Positions 1 through 7,733 of a stretch of DNA of 30,197 bases are shown here, piece by piece. A model generated the notes under the pieces. That model did not search any database, was not told the DNA's origin, and saw nothing but the letters and a program-made list of their open reading frames with translations. The DNA is from CAIRDP01 sp037141915 (lineage in GTDB: Bacteria; Bacteroidota; Bacteroidia; Bacteroidales; FEN-979): the NCBI GenBank assembly GCA_037141915.1, contig JBAXBP010000023.1:1-30197 (forward strand), written 5' to 3'. Within the stretch, counting starts at the first letter, position 1, and each line of letters begins with the position of its first letter. The translations under genes and the position numbers were made by a program.

Positions 1-486
1 TCTGATCCGCTGGCCAGTGTTTGCCCTGCTGCCCCTGGGCATGCTGGCGCTGGCAAACATGTTGAGCGAAGGCGATGCTTTTGCATTTTTTCCAGTGTCG
101 GCAGAGGTTTCCTTGATGATCCTGCCAGTCGTTGCCATCTCCGCCCTGGTTTTTTTATCCTTCATGTTCTGCAGATTCATCGTGGTATCCCTGCCCATTC
201 CCTTCATGCGTAATTTGGAATCTTCGTAGGTGTATATAAGGCTCATCAAACCGGCAGGGCTGACATCTGTAATTTCATATTTGATGGTTGAGCCTTCCTC
301 GGTGGTCATCTTCATTTCCTGTCCTCCCATCTCCTGGGTGGTCTCGATCCTATTATCCTGCTTGAACCTGTAGGTTTTCCCTTTTTCCATCCTGTAACCC
401 AGGCTGTATTTTTCCTGGGCCTGGGCCTGAAAATTGATCATGGCAAAAACTGTTGCGGTGATCAGTATCATCATTTTGGTTTTCAT
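1..486 (-). CDS. Secreted protein of unknown function, C-terminus cut by window edge
   Basis: An ATG at 484-486 (minus) opens a frame of 162 codons that runs off the left edge. The N-terminus is a signal peptide (MKTKMMILITATVFAMINF, then QAQAQ), so the product is exported. The mature part begins with a YSLGYRMEKGKTYRF segment and continues with polar beta-strand-like sequence (ETTQEMGGQEMKM). This resembles the opening of small secreted Bacteroidota proteins such as the DUF6263 group, but that assignment is from memory of the pattern and is weak. The start lies 36 bp after the stop of the M28 peptidase on the same strand, so the two may be co-transcribed. The start is supported by the signal peptide immediately after it. 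No catalytic motif is visible. Confidence 0.75.
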   Translation of the reverse strand, partial: MKTKMMILITATVFAMINFQAQAQEKYSLGYRMEKGKTYRFKQDNRIETTQEMGGQEMKMTTEEGSTIKYEITDVSPAGLMSLIYTYEDSKLRMKGMGRDTTMNLQNMKDKKTRAEMATTGRIIKETSADTGKNAKASPSLNMFASASMPRGSRANTGQRIR

Positions 487-522
487 TTTTTTAATTTTAA
501 TCCTTTAAACTTCTTATTATCA

Positions 523-2118
523 TTATTCATTAAGAGGTGCATCACTTTCCAGAGGCGCGATGCTGTACCGTATGGTTTCATTCGATATTTTTCCTGCGGT
601 GTAGAAAACAAGCCTCGAGACCCGGGCCGCTTTGCTGCAATCGGATTTGTCGGGGTTGTCGCTCACCTGGTGGTAATCCTTATGCAGCCCGGTAAAGAAA
701 AAGATAAACGGGACATTATGCTTGTAAAAATAATAATGATCGCTGCCTCCCAGGTAGTCGCTATCCTTGACCACCAGTTTGAATTTTGTTTTTTTATTCT
801 CCTGGCGGATGATGTTCGTGATGTCGGGACTCTGCCTGGCGCCTTCAAGGTATAATGAATCCGGGTCGTTTCTGCTGATCATATCCAAGTTAAGCATGGC
901 GACGGTGGAAGCCAATGGATGCAGGGGATGCGTGGTGTAATATCTGGATCCGAATAATCCCTTCTCTTCTCCGGCAAACAGGATAAACATCATGCTGCGT
1001 TTTGGTTTTTCTTTAAGTCTGCTGAAGGCATAGGCGACTGAAAGAACACCGGAAGTTCCGGAGGCATTGTCATCAGCTCCGTTGAAAATGTAATCTTCTC
1101 CAGTCTTATGCTCCTTTTTAAACCCAACATGATCATAATGTGCTCCTACGATCACGAGTTGTTTGCCGTATACCGGATCGGAACCGGGTATATATCCGAC
1201 AACATTCCTTACTTTGTACACAGTGCTAAGGATATTGGCATGCATGCTGACTTTGACTCCCTGTAATTCAAAAGAAGCCAAAGACAGGTCTTTATCAATC
1301 CTTTCTTCGAGCCGCTTTAGCGAATCCACGCTGCCGAAGAGCAATTTCACAACTTCCTCTCCGATATGCATGGCAGGGATCTGCTCGTCGCTGTCGCCGC
1401 ACAAATGCAGGGGTGCTGCATCTTTGGGAATTATTTTTGATAAGGAGGCCCAGGGTGAGCCTCTTGCTTTCAGCGAGCTGAACTGCAGTGGCCCGTTTAC
1501 AACCAGCATGCCCGCTGCCCCGTGCTTTACAGCAATCTTCATTTTCTCTTTCAGGGAAACATATTTTGTTTCCTCCCTGCCCATGAAAACTGAAGTAGAG
1601 TCATCCTTCTGGGGCTCGTTCCTGAAAATGACGACAATTTTACCTTTCGCGTCAATGCCCTTATAATCGTCATAATTGTATTCCGGCGCAGTAATACCGT
1701 ACCCGGCAAATACCACGGGTGCAGTCACCTTTGCTGCAGATGAGAAATCATAGGGAACATAATCCGATTTAATGCTGAGCAGAAAACCCGCACCATTCAT
1801 AATTACGGTCAGCTCATTGGTATCGCCAAGCTGATCCTGGCAAATGGGGAATTCCTGGAAATAACTCCCATTCCAGGGTTGTATGCCCCATTCCCTGAAA
1901 TTTCTTGCAATATATGCCGCGGCGCTGTCGAGCTGGGGGCTGGGTGTATTCCTGCCTTTCATGGAATCAGAAGCGAGGTAGTTGATCTGCTTTGAAAGGA
2001 AGTCGGGTGTAATGAGCTTTTTACCATTCCCTGAAGTGAACTGGGCCTGTGACTCTCCAGCTATGGCAAGGCAAAAAATTACGAGTACGAAGATGCCTCG
2101 TCCTGCAAGCTTTTTCAT
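523..2118 (-). CDS. M28-family zinc aminopeptidase with PA domain, exported
   Basis: 531-residue exported metallopeptidase that should trim peptides in the periplasm or outside the cell. A signal peptide covers residues 1-26 (cleavage near SQA|Q). A PA-type insert lies around 130-225 (VFAGYGITAPEY, then KHGAAGMLVVNGP). The M28 catalytic domain follows from about 300. The di-zinc ligands and catalytic acid expected for M28 are visible: H327 in GAHYDHVG, D349/D350 in NGADDNASG, the E384/E385 pair in FAGEEKGLFGS, D412 in NLDMISRN and H483 in DYHQVSDNPD. Length and domain order are normal for Bacteroidota M28 peptidases with a PA domain. It is transcribed divergently from the prolyl oligopeptidase, behind a full-consensus promoter at 2171-2202. 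Substrate specificity cannot be read from the sequence. Confidence 0.93.
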   Translation of the reverse strand: MKKLAGRGIFVLVIFCLAIAGESQAQFTSGNGKKLITPDFLSKQINYLASDSMKGRNTPSPQLDSAAAYIARNFREWGIQPWNGSYFQEFPICQDQLGDTNELTVIMNGAGFLLSIKSDYVPYDFSSAAKVTAPVVFAGYGITAPEYNYDDYKGIDAKGKIVVIFRNEPQKDDSTSVFMGREETKYVSLKEKMKIAVKHGAAGMLVVNGPLQFSSLKARGSPWASLSKIIPKDAAPLHLCGDSDEQIPAMHIGEEVVKLLFGSVDSLKRLEERIDKDLSLASFELQGVKVSMHANILSTVYKVRNVVGYIPGSDPVYGKQLVIVGAHYDHVGFKKEHKTGEDYIFNGADDNASGTSGVLSVAYAFSRLKEKPKRSMMFILFAGEEKGLFGSRYYTTHPLHPLASTVAMLNLDMISRNDPDSLYLEGARQSPDITNIIRQENKKTKFKLVVKDSDYLGGSDHYYFYKHNVPFIFFFTGLHKDYHQVSDNPDKSDCSKAARVSRLVFYTAGKISNETIRYSIAPLESDAPLNE

Positions 2119-2170
2119 CAGAACTATGTTAGGATAATTGAATTGACAACATCTTTAATTTCTGTGTGTG

Positions 2171-2202
2171 CAAACGTACTGCAAATAAGTAAATTGGGCA
2201 AA
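2171..2202 (-). promoter_or_regulatory. Bacteroidota sigma-ABfr-type promoter for the M28 peptidase
   Basis: On the minus strand a TTTG box (plus 2199-2202) is followed after exactly 20 nt by TACGTTTG (plus 2171-2178). This matches the Bacteroidota -33/-7 consensus TTTG and TAnnTTTG in full. Transcription would start near 2165, giving a leader of about 45 nt before the ATG at 2118. Confidence 0.65.
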
Positions 2203-2247
2203 TATCCTCAAATAATTACAAAATTTTTTACAACAGACATGCCGATA

Positions 2248-2279
2248 TTTGGTTTTACCCTGAAATTAACCTAACTTTA
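2248..2279 (+). promoter_or_regulatory. Probable promoter for the prolyl oligopeptidase
   Basis: TTTG at 2248-2251, then 20 nt, then TAACTTTA at 2272-2279. The -7 element has one mismatch to TAnnTTTG (final A). It lies 21 nt before the ATG at 2301, in the divergent 182-bp spacer shared with the M28 peptidase. Confidence 0.45.
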
Positions 2280-2300
2280 CTGCCATTAAATGAACATATC

Positions 2301-4412
2301 ATGCGAAAGTTTTCATTTTTCCTGTTTACTTTAGCAATTGTTACATTGTTTTCCTGCAAACATGAAATCGTTGTGAAGTACCCATTGGCAAAGAAAGTCG
2401 ATACAGTCGATACTTATTTTGGCACTAAAGTCCCTGATCCTTACCGCTGGCTTGAAAACGATACTTCAGCAGCAACAGCCGAATGGGTTAAGGAGGAGAA
2501 TGAAGTGACATCAGGCTACCTTGCAAAGATACCTTTCAGGGAGCAGATCCGTGAGAAGCTTACAAAAATGTGGAATTATTCCAGGGTAGGAGTTCCATTC
2601 AAGGAAGGTCCTTATTATTTTTATTTTAAAAATGACGGCCTTCAGAATCAGTCGGTAATGTATTTTAAAACAGGACTAAACGGGGAAGCTAATGTTTTGC
2701 TTGATCCAAATAAGCTTTCATCCGATGGTACTACCGCACTTGCAGGGTTTGAGGTTTCGCATGGAGGAAAATATATGGCATACAGCCTGGCCCGGAGTGG
2801 ATCAGACTGGAACGAGATCCATGTGATGGAAATCGCCACGGGAAAGCAGCTTCCGGATACTTTGCAGTGGGTGAAATTTTCAGGAATGTCCTGGAAAGGT
2901 GATGGTTTTTATTACAGTCGTTTTGATGCACTTTCAAAAGGTGCGGAACTTTCTAAGCAGAACGAAAATCATAAGGTTTACTTCCATGCTCTCGGAACTA
3001 AACAAAAAACGGACAAGCTGATTTATCAAAACCCAAAATATCCCCTTAGGAATTACGGGGCATATGCAACGGAAGACGAGAGATTTCTCATACTCTCTGA
3101 ATCTGAGTCAACCAGTGGCAATGCATTATATTACAAGGATCTGGGTAAAAAGGAAGCCCCTTTCAAACATTTATCTGAAGGCTTTGATTATGAATATTCC
3201 GTGGTCGACAACATCGGGGATAAACTGCTTGTTATCACCAACTATAAATCTCCGAAAAAGAAGCTTGTCCTGATGGATCCCGAAAATCCCTCACCTGAGA
3301 ACTGGAAAACCATCATTCCTGAAAGGGAAGATGTGCTTCAATCGGTTTATCTGTGCGGGAATGTCCTGCTGTCGGTATACATGCAGAATGCTGCCTCCAG
3401 GGCATATGTCTATGACCTTGACGGAAAATTTCTGCATGAGATGAGCCTGCCCGGACTCGGCACCCTTTCAGGCTTTAACAGTAAAAAAGGGGATAACCTG
3501 GCATTCTTTGGGTACACCTCGTTTACCTTCCCGCTTACAGTATATAAATACGATGTCGGGAAGAATACTTCGGAAGTTTACATCCGACCCGAAACGGGCA
3601 TCAACCCTGATAATTTTGAAGTCACGCAGGTATCATTCAGCAGTAAAGATGGTACTGTCGTCCGCATGTTCATTGTTCACCGGAAAGGTATTGAATTAAA
3701 TGGAAAAAATCCCACCCTCCTTTATGGATACGGTGGATTTAATGTCAGCCTGACCCCCGGCTTCAGCATAAGCAGGCTGCTGTTCCTTCAAAGCGGGGGC
3801 GTTTATGCAGTTGCAAACATCCGTGGAGGAGGCGAATACGGTGAGAAATGGCACAAGGCCGGGATAAAAGAGAAAAAGCAGAACGTGTTCGATGATTTTA
3901 TTGCTGCGGCTGAATACCTGATCAGTGAAAAATTCACCAGCCCGGGAAAACTTGCCGTCATGGGCGGATCGAACGGGGGACTCTTGATTGGAGCTGTGAT
4001 GACCCAGAGACCCGACCTGATGAAAGTGGCAATACCCCAGGTAGGTGTAATGGATATGCTGAGGTACCAGAAGTTCACCATCGGCCATGCATGGTCCAGC
4101 GATTATGGAACAAGCGACACAAAGGAAGGTTTTGATTACCTTTTCAAGTATTCTCCCTTGCATAATATCAGGGAAAATATAAACTACCCGGCAACCCTTG
4201 CATTTACTGCCGATCATGATGACCGTGTTGTTCCGGCACATTCGTTTAAATTCATGGCGACCTTGCAGGCGAAATACAAGGGGCCGCACCCGGTCCTCAT
4301 CCGTATTGAAACAAAAGCCGGTCATGGTGCAGGAAAACCTACATCCAAAGCCATTGATGAAACAACAGACCTCTGGTCATTCATTTTTTATCAGCTTGAC
4401 ATGACACCTTGA
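2301..4412 (+). CDS. Prolyl oligopeptidase family serine peptidase (S9A), lipoprotein
   Basis: 703 residues, the usual length for S9A prolyl oligopeptidases, which cleave after proline in short peptides. The N-terminus is a lipoprotein signal with lipobox LFSC (Cys19), so the enzyme is probably membrane-anchored outside the cytoplasm. After the family's N-terminal signature (KVPDPYRWLE) comes the seven-bladed propeller region, about residues 80-420. The alpha/beta-hydrolase domain follows. The triad is intact: S557 in GGSNGG, D641 in DHDDRVVP and H675 in AGHGAGKP. NIRGGGEYGEKWH, typical of S9A, is also present. It is monocistronic by appearance, with a divergent peptidase upstream and a possible terminator at 4419-4456. 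Both neighbouring genes encode exported peptidases, which suggests a shared role in peptide scavenging (inference). Confidence 0.95.
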   Translation: MRKFSFFLFTLAIVTLFSCKHEIVVKYPLAKKVDTVDTYFGTKVPDPYRWLENDTSAATAEWVKEENEVTSGYLAKIPFREQIREKLTKMWNYSRVGVPFKEGPYYFYFKNDGLQNQSVMYFKTGLNGEANVLLDPNKLSSDGTTALAGFEVSHGGKYMAYSLARSGSDWNEIHVMEIATGKQLPDTLQWVKFSGMSWKGDGFYYSRFDALSKGAELSKQNENHKVYFHALGTKQKTDKLIYQNPKYPLRNYGAYATEDERFLILSESESTSGNALYYKDLGKKEAPFKHLSEGFDYEYSVVDNIGDKLLVITNYKSPKKKLVLMDPENPSPENWKTIIPEREDVLQSVYLCGNVLLSVYMQNAASRAYVYDLDGKFLHEMSLPGLGTLSGFNSKKGDNLAFFGYTSFTFPLTVYKYDVGKNTSEVYIRPETGINPDNFEVTQVSFSSKDGTVVRMFIVHRKGIELNGKNPTLLYGYGGFNVSLTPGFSISRLLFLQSGGVYAVANIRGGGEYGEKWHKAGIKEKKQNVFDDFIAAAEYLISEKFTSPGKLAVMGGSNGGLLIGAVMTQRPDLMKVAIPQVGVMDMLRYQKFTIGHAWSSDYGTSDTKEGFDYLFKYSPLHNIRENINYPATLAFTADHDDRVVPAHSFKFMATLQAKYKGPHPVLIRIETKAGHGAGKPTSKAIDETTDLWSFIFYQLDMTP

Positions 4413-4418
4413 GAGCCG

Positions 4419-4456
4419 TTTTCCCGGTACAGGGAAAAATTTTCAACTTTTTTTTT
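4419..4456 (+). terminator. Possible intrinsic terminator after the prolyl oligopeptidase
   Basis: TTTTCCC (4419-4425), a 6-nt loop, GGGAAAA (4432-4438), then a T-rich stretch ending in nine T (4448-4456). The stem is AT-rich apart from three G-C pairs, and the T run starts about 10 nt after the stem, so it is a weak candidate. It separates the peptidase from the sigma/CHAT unit. Confidence 0.4.
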
Positions 4457-4591
4457 CTTACCTGACAACGGTTTTCAATTCCAAACTGTCATATATAATA
4501 TAACAGGGGGTCTGGCCTCGCCCTGCTGATTTATTTTTCAATTATGTATCACTTTTAACAATTCCCCGGATTAAGGGGTAGTTCAATTCGT

Positions 4592-5173
4592 ATGAATCTG
4601 CCGTATACAAATGAATGGCTTGTACAAGGACTGATCGAAGGCAGGGAGTCCTGCATAAAATTTATCTACAGGGAATATTTCCCTATGATAATGTCTATCG
4701 TCGGTAACAAGCATGGAAACATGGAAGACGCGGAGGACATCTTCCACGATGGATTGATAATTATTTTCAACCGTCTGAAAAATAAAAGATTTACTCTCAA
4801 CTGCAGTTTAAAGACTTACCTTTTTTCGGTATGTAAGAATCTCTGGAGAAGGAGGCTGGAAAGAAAGTACCGGCTGCTTTATGCCACAGATTCCTTTGTG
4901 CATGAAGATGCAGGCTTATACCACCAGGAAGCAGAAGAGGAAGAGCATGTCGAAAAATTCAGGCTGTACAAAAAGCACCTGACGGAGATGCCGGAATTCT
5001 GCAGGGTCCTGCTCACCTTGTACATCCGGAAGACACCCCTGCAGGATATTGCAAGGATTATGAACTTTAAGGATGCCGAATATGTCAAGGCCCGAAAGTA
5101 CTATTGTAAAAATTTACTACGGAAGAAAATTCTAAGCGACCCCGAATGCAAACAATTTATGAACTATGAATGA
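4592..5173 (+). CDS. ECF-like RNA polymerase sigma-70 family factor
   Basis: 193 residues, the size of an ECF sigma factor, which redirects RNA polymerase to a small regulon. The region-2 helices lie about residues 12-85. They include DAEDIFHDGLIIIF, the segment equivalent to the core-binding and -10 recognition part, and CSLKTYLFSVCKNLW. Region 4 lies about residues 130-180 (TPLQDIARIMNFKDAEYVKARKYY), a helix-turn-helix that should read the -35 element. The gene overlaps the next one by 8 bp, so the two are translationally linked, and the CHAT gene follows 6 bp after that. This position suggests control of, or by, the anti-sigma-like and CHAT proteins (inference). No standard TAnnTTTG promoter is seen upstream, which would fit an autoregulated ECF promoter. 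Confidence 0.9.
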   Translation: MNLPYTNEWLVQGLIEGRESCIKFIYREYFPMIMSIVGNKHGNMEDAEDIFHDGLIIIFNRLKNKRFTLNCSLKTYLFSVCKNLWRRRLERKYRLLYATDSFVHEDAGLYHQEAEEEEHVEKFRLYKKHLTEMPEFCRVLLTLYIRKTPLQDIARIMNFKDAEYVKARKYYCKNLLRKKILSDPECKQFMNYE

Positions 5174-5945
5174 TTTTCTGACACAAAGTCACTGGATAGG
5201 GAAATTTACTGATAAGGAACTAAGCCCTGATGAGGAGTTCAGGCTGCTGGCACAGGCCTCTTATAACCCGTTGCTCAGGAATGAGCTCAGGCTGGACAAG
5301 GATATTAATGAGGTGTTTGACGACGTTGAACTGATACAGTTATCTGATACGATCAGGTCTGCTGTATACCATGAAAAGTTCAGGGTCATTCTTCCCCTAT
5401 ACGTGAAAATCGCAGCTTCTGTAATAATCCTGATCACATTGACGGCACTGGCTGGGCTTCTGGTCAACTATTCAAAGCAGGATCCAGGGCAGTCCTTCCA
5501 TGATCGTAATCCTTTACTCAGGCATGAAACCAATGGTTTGTTCGGTTTCATGCAGGCATACCGCATGCATAATATGCCTGCCACTCCTGCAAAGAGGAGG
5601 GACCTTGCCCTGAGCAGCAGTTTTAATTCATATTCCCTCCGGCCTGAGTATGAATTTCTGATAGGAACTGCTACAAGGGATGTTTCAGTATTTGTGATCT
5701 CCCCGCTTCCAAGGGTCAGATGCAAGGCCGACAGCCTGCTGCAGTTCAGCTGGAGATGGGTTTCGGAGGTTGTGCCGGTAAGTATTGAGGTCATCGATAA
5801 CAGGGGGCGTCTGATGCTTACTAGTACGCAAATAATGGACATGACCTATTTCCTGGATACCAGGCATTGGCCCAGGGGCCTTTACTACTATAAAATTATT
5901 ACCGTTGACGAACTTGTAACAATAGGGAGTATTTCAATTTACTGA
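5166..5945 (+). CDS. Single-pass membrane protein, candidate anti-sigma factor
   Basis: 259 residues with no recognisable family. The order of parts is that of a membrane anti-sigma factor. An acidic cytosolic N-terminus of about 75 residues (FTDKELSPDEEFRLL near its start) is followed by one transmembrane helix at about 78-98 (VKIAASVIILITLTALAGLL) and a periplasmic part of about 160 residues. I see no zinc-binding HxxxCxxC motif and no FecR signature. The periplasmic C-terminus (about 170-259) reads like a beta-sandwich, with FSWRWVSEVVPVSIEVIDN, then RGLYYYKI, and ends flush in GSISIY. The start overlaps the sigma gene by 8 bp and the stop is 6 bp before the CHAT gene. The anti-sigma role is inferred from position and topology only. 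A sensor or scaffold for the CHAT protease is an alternative. Confidence 0.72.
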   Translation: MNDFLTQSHWIGKFTDKELSPDEEFRLLAQASYNPLLRNELRLDKDINEVFDDVELIQLSDTIRSAVYHEKFRVILPLYVKIAASVIILITLTALAGLLVNYSKQDPGQSFHDRNPLLRHETNGLFGFMQAYRMHNMPATPAKRRDLALSSSFNSYSLRPEYEFLIGTATRDVSVFVISPLPRVRCKADSLLQFSWRWVSEVVPVSIEVIDNRGRLMLTSTQIMDMTYFLDTRHWPRGLYYYKIITVDELVTIGSISIY

Positions 5946-5951
5946 CAGATC

Positions 5952-7319
5952 ATGGACCCCAGGATTGTCGCTTGTTTGGTATTGATGACACTAGTCTTTC
6001 CCCGTAGTTTAAACACGGCCCGGGCACAGATTAATGATATCAAAAACAGCATCCCCGGGATTTCGTCACTTGACCCTGATCTTAACTGTGAGCATCCGGC
6101 TGACTCCCGCCCGGGACAATTCATAAGCCAGGTTGAAATAAGCAGTGCAAGGGATCTGGCCGACTCGGTAGATGGGCTCAAAGTATTTTCTTCGTGTGAA
6201 TCCAGGGGAAATATCTCCTCTATGCTGCTGCTTATGCAGGATTTGCTCACTCCCCAGGAAGTGTTGCTGGAATATTTTCCATCCGATACCATGATTTGCA
6301 TCTCCGTGACGACAAAGGAGTCTTCCTGGATCTATAGCTCGAAGATAGATCCCGGTTTGTGGGAAACAGTGAACCTTTTCCTGAGAAGGCTGAGACTGGC
6401 CGATTTCGGTGATTTCAGGCAGCAATCGGAAGCATTAAGTACAGTTTTACTGGGCCCTGTTGCAATGGAACTCAAAGGAAAGTCAAGAGCAGTCATTATA
6501 TCGCATAGTACACTGTATGGGTTTCCTTTTGAGGCCCTTGTATATCCTGTAAATCGTCAGGCATCAGCATCGCGCAGGTCAATGTACCTCATAGAATGCA
6601 AAGAAATAGTATATAACAACTCCATTGAACAATGGCTGACATCAAGGCTGCGAAACCGGTTCCGTAACGGGGGGGCATTTACAGAACATCAACTGGCTTT
6701 TGTTGGTTTTTCGCCGGGTTTCAGATGTCACGAGTGCGTACAGATGCTTAACCAGGCTGATCATGAGATTTGCACCATCGGGCGTATGTTTATGGAAAAG
6801 GGGAAGATCCCGGTGATATTACAAGATGAAAATTCGAATGAAAATAACTTCAAATGCATTGCACGTTTTACCCATATTCTGCATATAGCAACCCATACGG
6901 TTAACAGCAAAGGATTTCCCGAGATGAAAGGCTTGCTTTTTCATGAATTCGGATCATGTAAATTGAGTAATACCAATGATGACGGGCTGCTAGCGGTTCA
7001 TGAAATTTGCGAACTCCGGCTCACTGCTGATCTTATTGTGCTTAACGCTTGTGCTTCGGCGAATATTGGCGGCAGGATAGGAATGAACTGGTTCTCTTTC
7101 GCCGATTGTTTCATGAAAGCCGGTGCCGGAAATGTGCTCTGCACCCGCTGGAATGTTACTGACCGTCTGGCTGAGAAATTCATGGTGGAATTCTACAGGT
7201 ACTATCTTTCGGGAATGACGTTTAGTAAAGCACTGCAACAGGTCAAAATCAGGATGATAGCCGAACAGTCCCTTTCCCTGCCGGTCAATTGGGCTGCTTA
7301 TGTGTTATTAGGAGATTAA
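5952..7319 (+). CDS. Exported CHAT-domain (caspase-fold) protease without TPR repeats
   Basis: 455 residues. CHAT domains are caspase-like cysteine peptidases. The domain spans about residues 105-455, opening with the usual LLEYF segment. The catalytic dyad is visible as H315 in LHIATHT and C367 in VLNACAS. The C-terminal core follows (GAGNVLCTRWNVTD, FYRYYLSGMTFSKAL, NWAAYVLLGD). The N-terminus looks like a signal peptide (MDPRIVACLVLMTLVF, cleavage near ARA|Q), so the protein probably acts in the periplasm. Many CHAT proteins have long TPR arrays before the domain. Here only about 75 unassigned residues separate the signal from CHAT. It is the third gene of a sigma / membrane protein / CHAT unit and ends 5 bp from the convergent ridA stop. 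A protease that cleaves the adjacent membrane protein's periplasmic part is an attractive guess, not shown. Confidence 0.9.
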   Translation: MDPRIVACLVLMTLVFPRSLNTARAQINDIKNSIPGISSLDPDLNCEHPADSRPGQFISQVEISSARDLADSVDGLKVFSSCESRGNISSMLLLMQDLLTPQEVLLEYFPSDTMICISVTTKESSWIYSSKIDPGLWETVNLFLRRLRLADFGDFRQQSEALSTVLLGPVAMELKGKSRAVIISHSTLYGFPFEALVYPVNRQASASRRSMYLIECKEIVYNNSIEQWLTSRLRNRFRNGGAFTEHQLAFVGFSPGFRCHECVQMLNQADHEICTIGRMFMEKGKIPVILQDENSNENNFKCIARFTHILHIATHTVNSKGFPEMKGLLFHEFGSCKLSNTNDDGLLAVHEICELRLTADLIVLNACASANIGGRIGMNWFSFADCFMKAGAGNVLCTRWNVTDRLAEKFMVEFYRYYLSGMTFSKALQQVKIRMIAEQSLSLPVNWAAYVLLGD

Positions 7320-7324
7320 CCTCC

Positions 7325-7702
7325 TTAGTGGCAGGCAATTGTTTCAATTTCAATCAGGGATCCCATGGGAAGTCCTGATACTGAATAGGCGGCCCGGGCA
7401 GGTGGCTCCAGGGGAAAATAGGTTCCGTAAATGGAATTGACTGTTGAGTAATTGGCCATATCGCTGAGCAGGCAGACCGTTTTGACAACGTCTTTATAAG
7501 AGTAACCGGCTGCTTCAAGGATAGCTCCTATGTTCTTCATGACCTGCAGGGTCTGTTCTTCAATTCCCCCTTCTACGAGTTTGCCGCTTGAAGGATCAAT
7601 GGCGATCTGTCCTGCGACAAACAACATTCCGCCGGCTTCCACTGCCTGGCTGTACGTTGCAATTGCCTTTGGCGCATTTGGTGTTGAGATAATCTTCTTC
7701 AT
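7325..7702 (-). CDS. ridA: RidA/YjgF-family enamine/imine deaminase
   Basis: 125 residues, full length for the RidA family, which hydrolyses reactive enamine/imine intermediates released by PLP enzymes. Motifs in order: NAPKAIATYSQAVEAGGMLF, VAGQIAIDP, the central EQTLQVMKNIGAILEAAG helix, and the C-terminal PPARAAYSVSGLP with IEIETIAC. The conserved active-site Arg (PARAAY) and the late Glu (IEIE) of active RidA proteins are both present. It follows the LptD-like gene on the same strand after 31 bp, which contain two copies of the heptamer GCCGACT. It converges with the CHAT gene with a 5-bp gap. Confidence 0.95.
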   Translation of the reverse strand: MKKIISTPNAPKAIATYSQAVEAGGMLFVAGQIAIDPSSGKLVEGGIEEQTLQVMKNIGAILEAAGYSYKDVVKTVCLLSDMANYSTVNSIYGTYFPLEPPARAAYSVSGLPMGSLIEIETIACH

Positions 7703-7716
7703 ATGGTATGTTTTTT

Positions 7717-7730
7717 GCCGACTGCCGACT
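7717..7730. repeat. Two tandem copies of heptamer GCCGACT
   Basis: GCCGACT occurs twice back to back in the 31-bp spacer between ridA and the LptD-like gene, flanked by T runs on both sides. It shares the 7-bp period, but not the unit sequence, with the other short repeats in the window. Confidence 0.6.
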
Positions 7731-7733
7731 TTT

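Noticed and set aside
1163..1666. A 167-codon open frame antisense to the M28 peptidase
   Set aside because: It is a shadow of the peptidase gene, with no domain, signal or promoter of its own.
3696..4325. A 209-codon open frame antisense to the prolyl oligopeptidase
   Set aside because: It mirrors the coding strand of a well-supported gene, starts and ends without promoter or conserved motif, and has an implausible composition rich in Cys and His.
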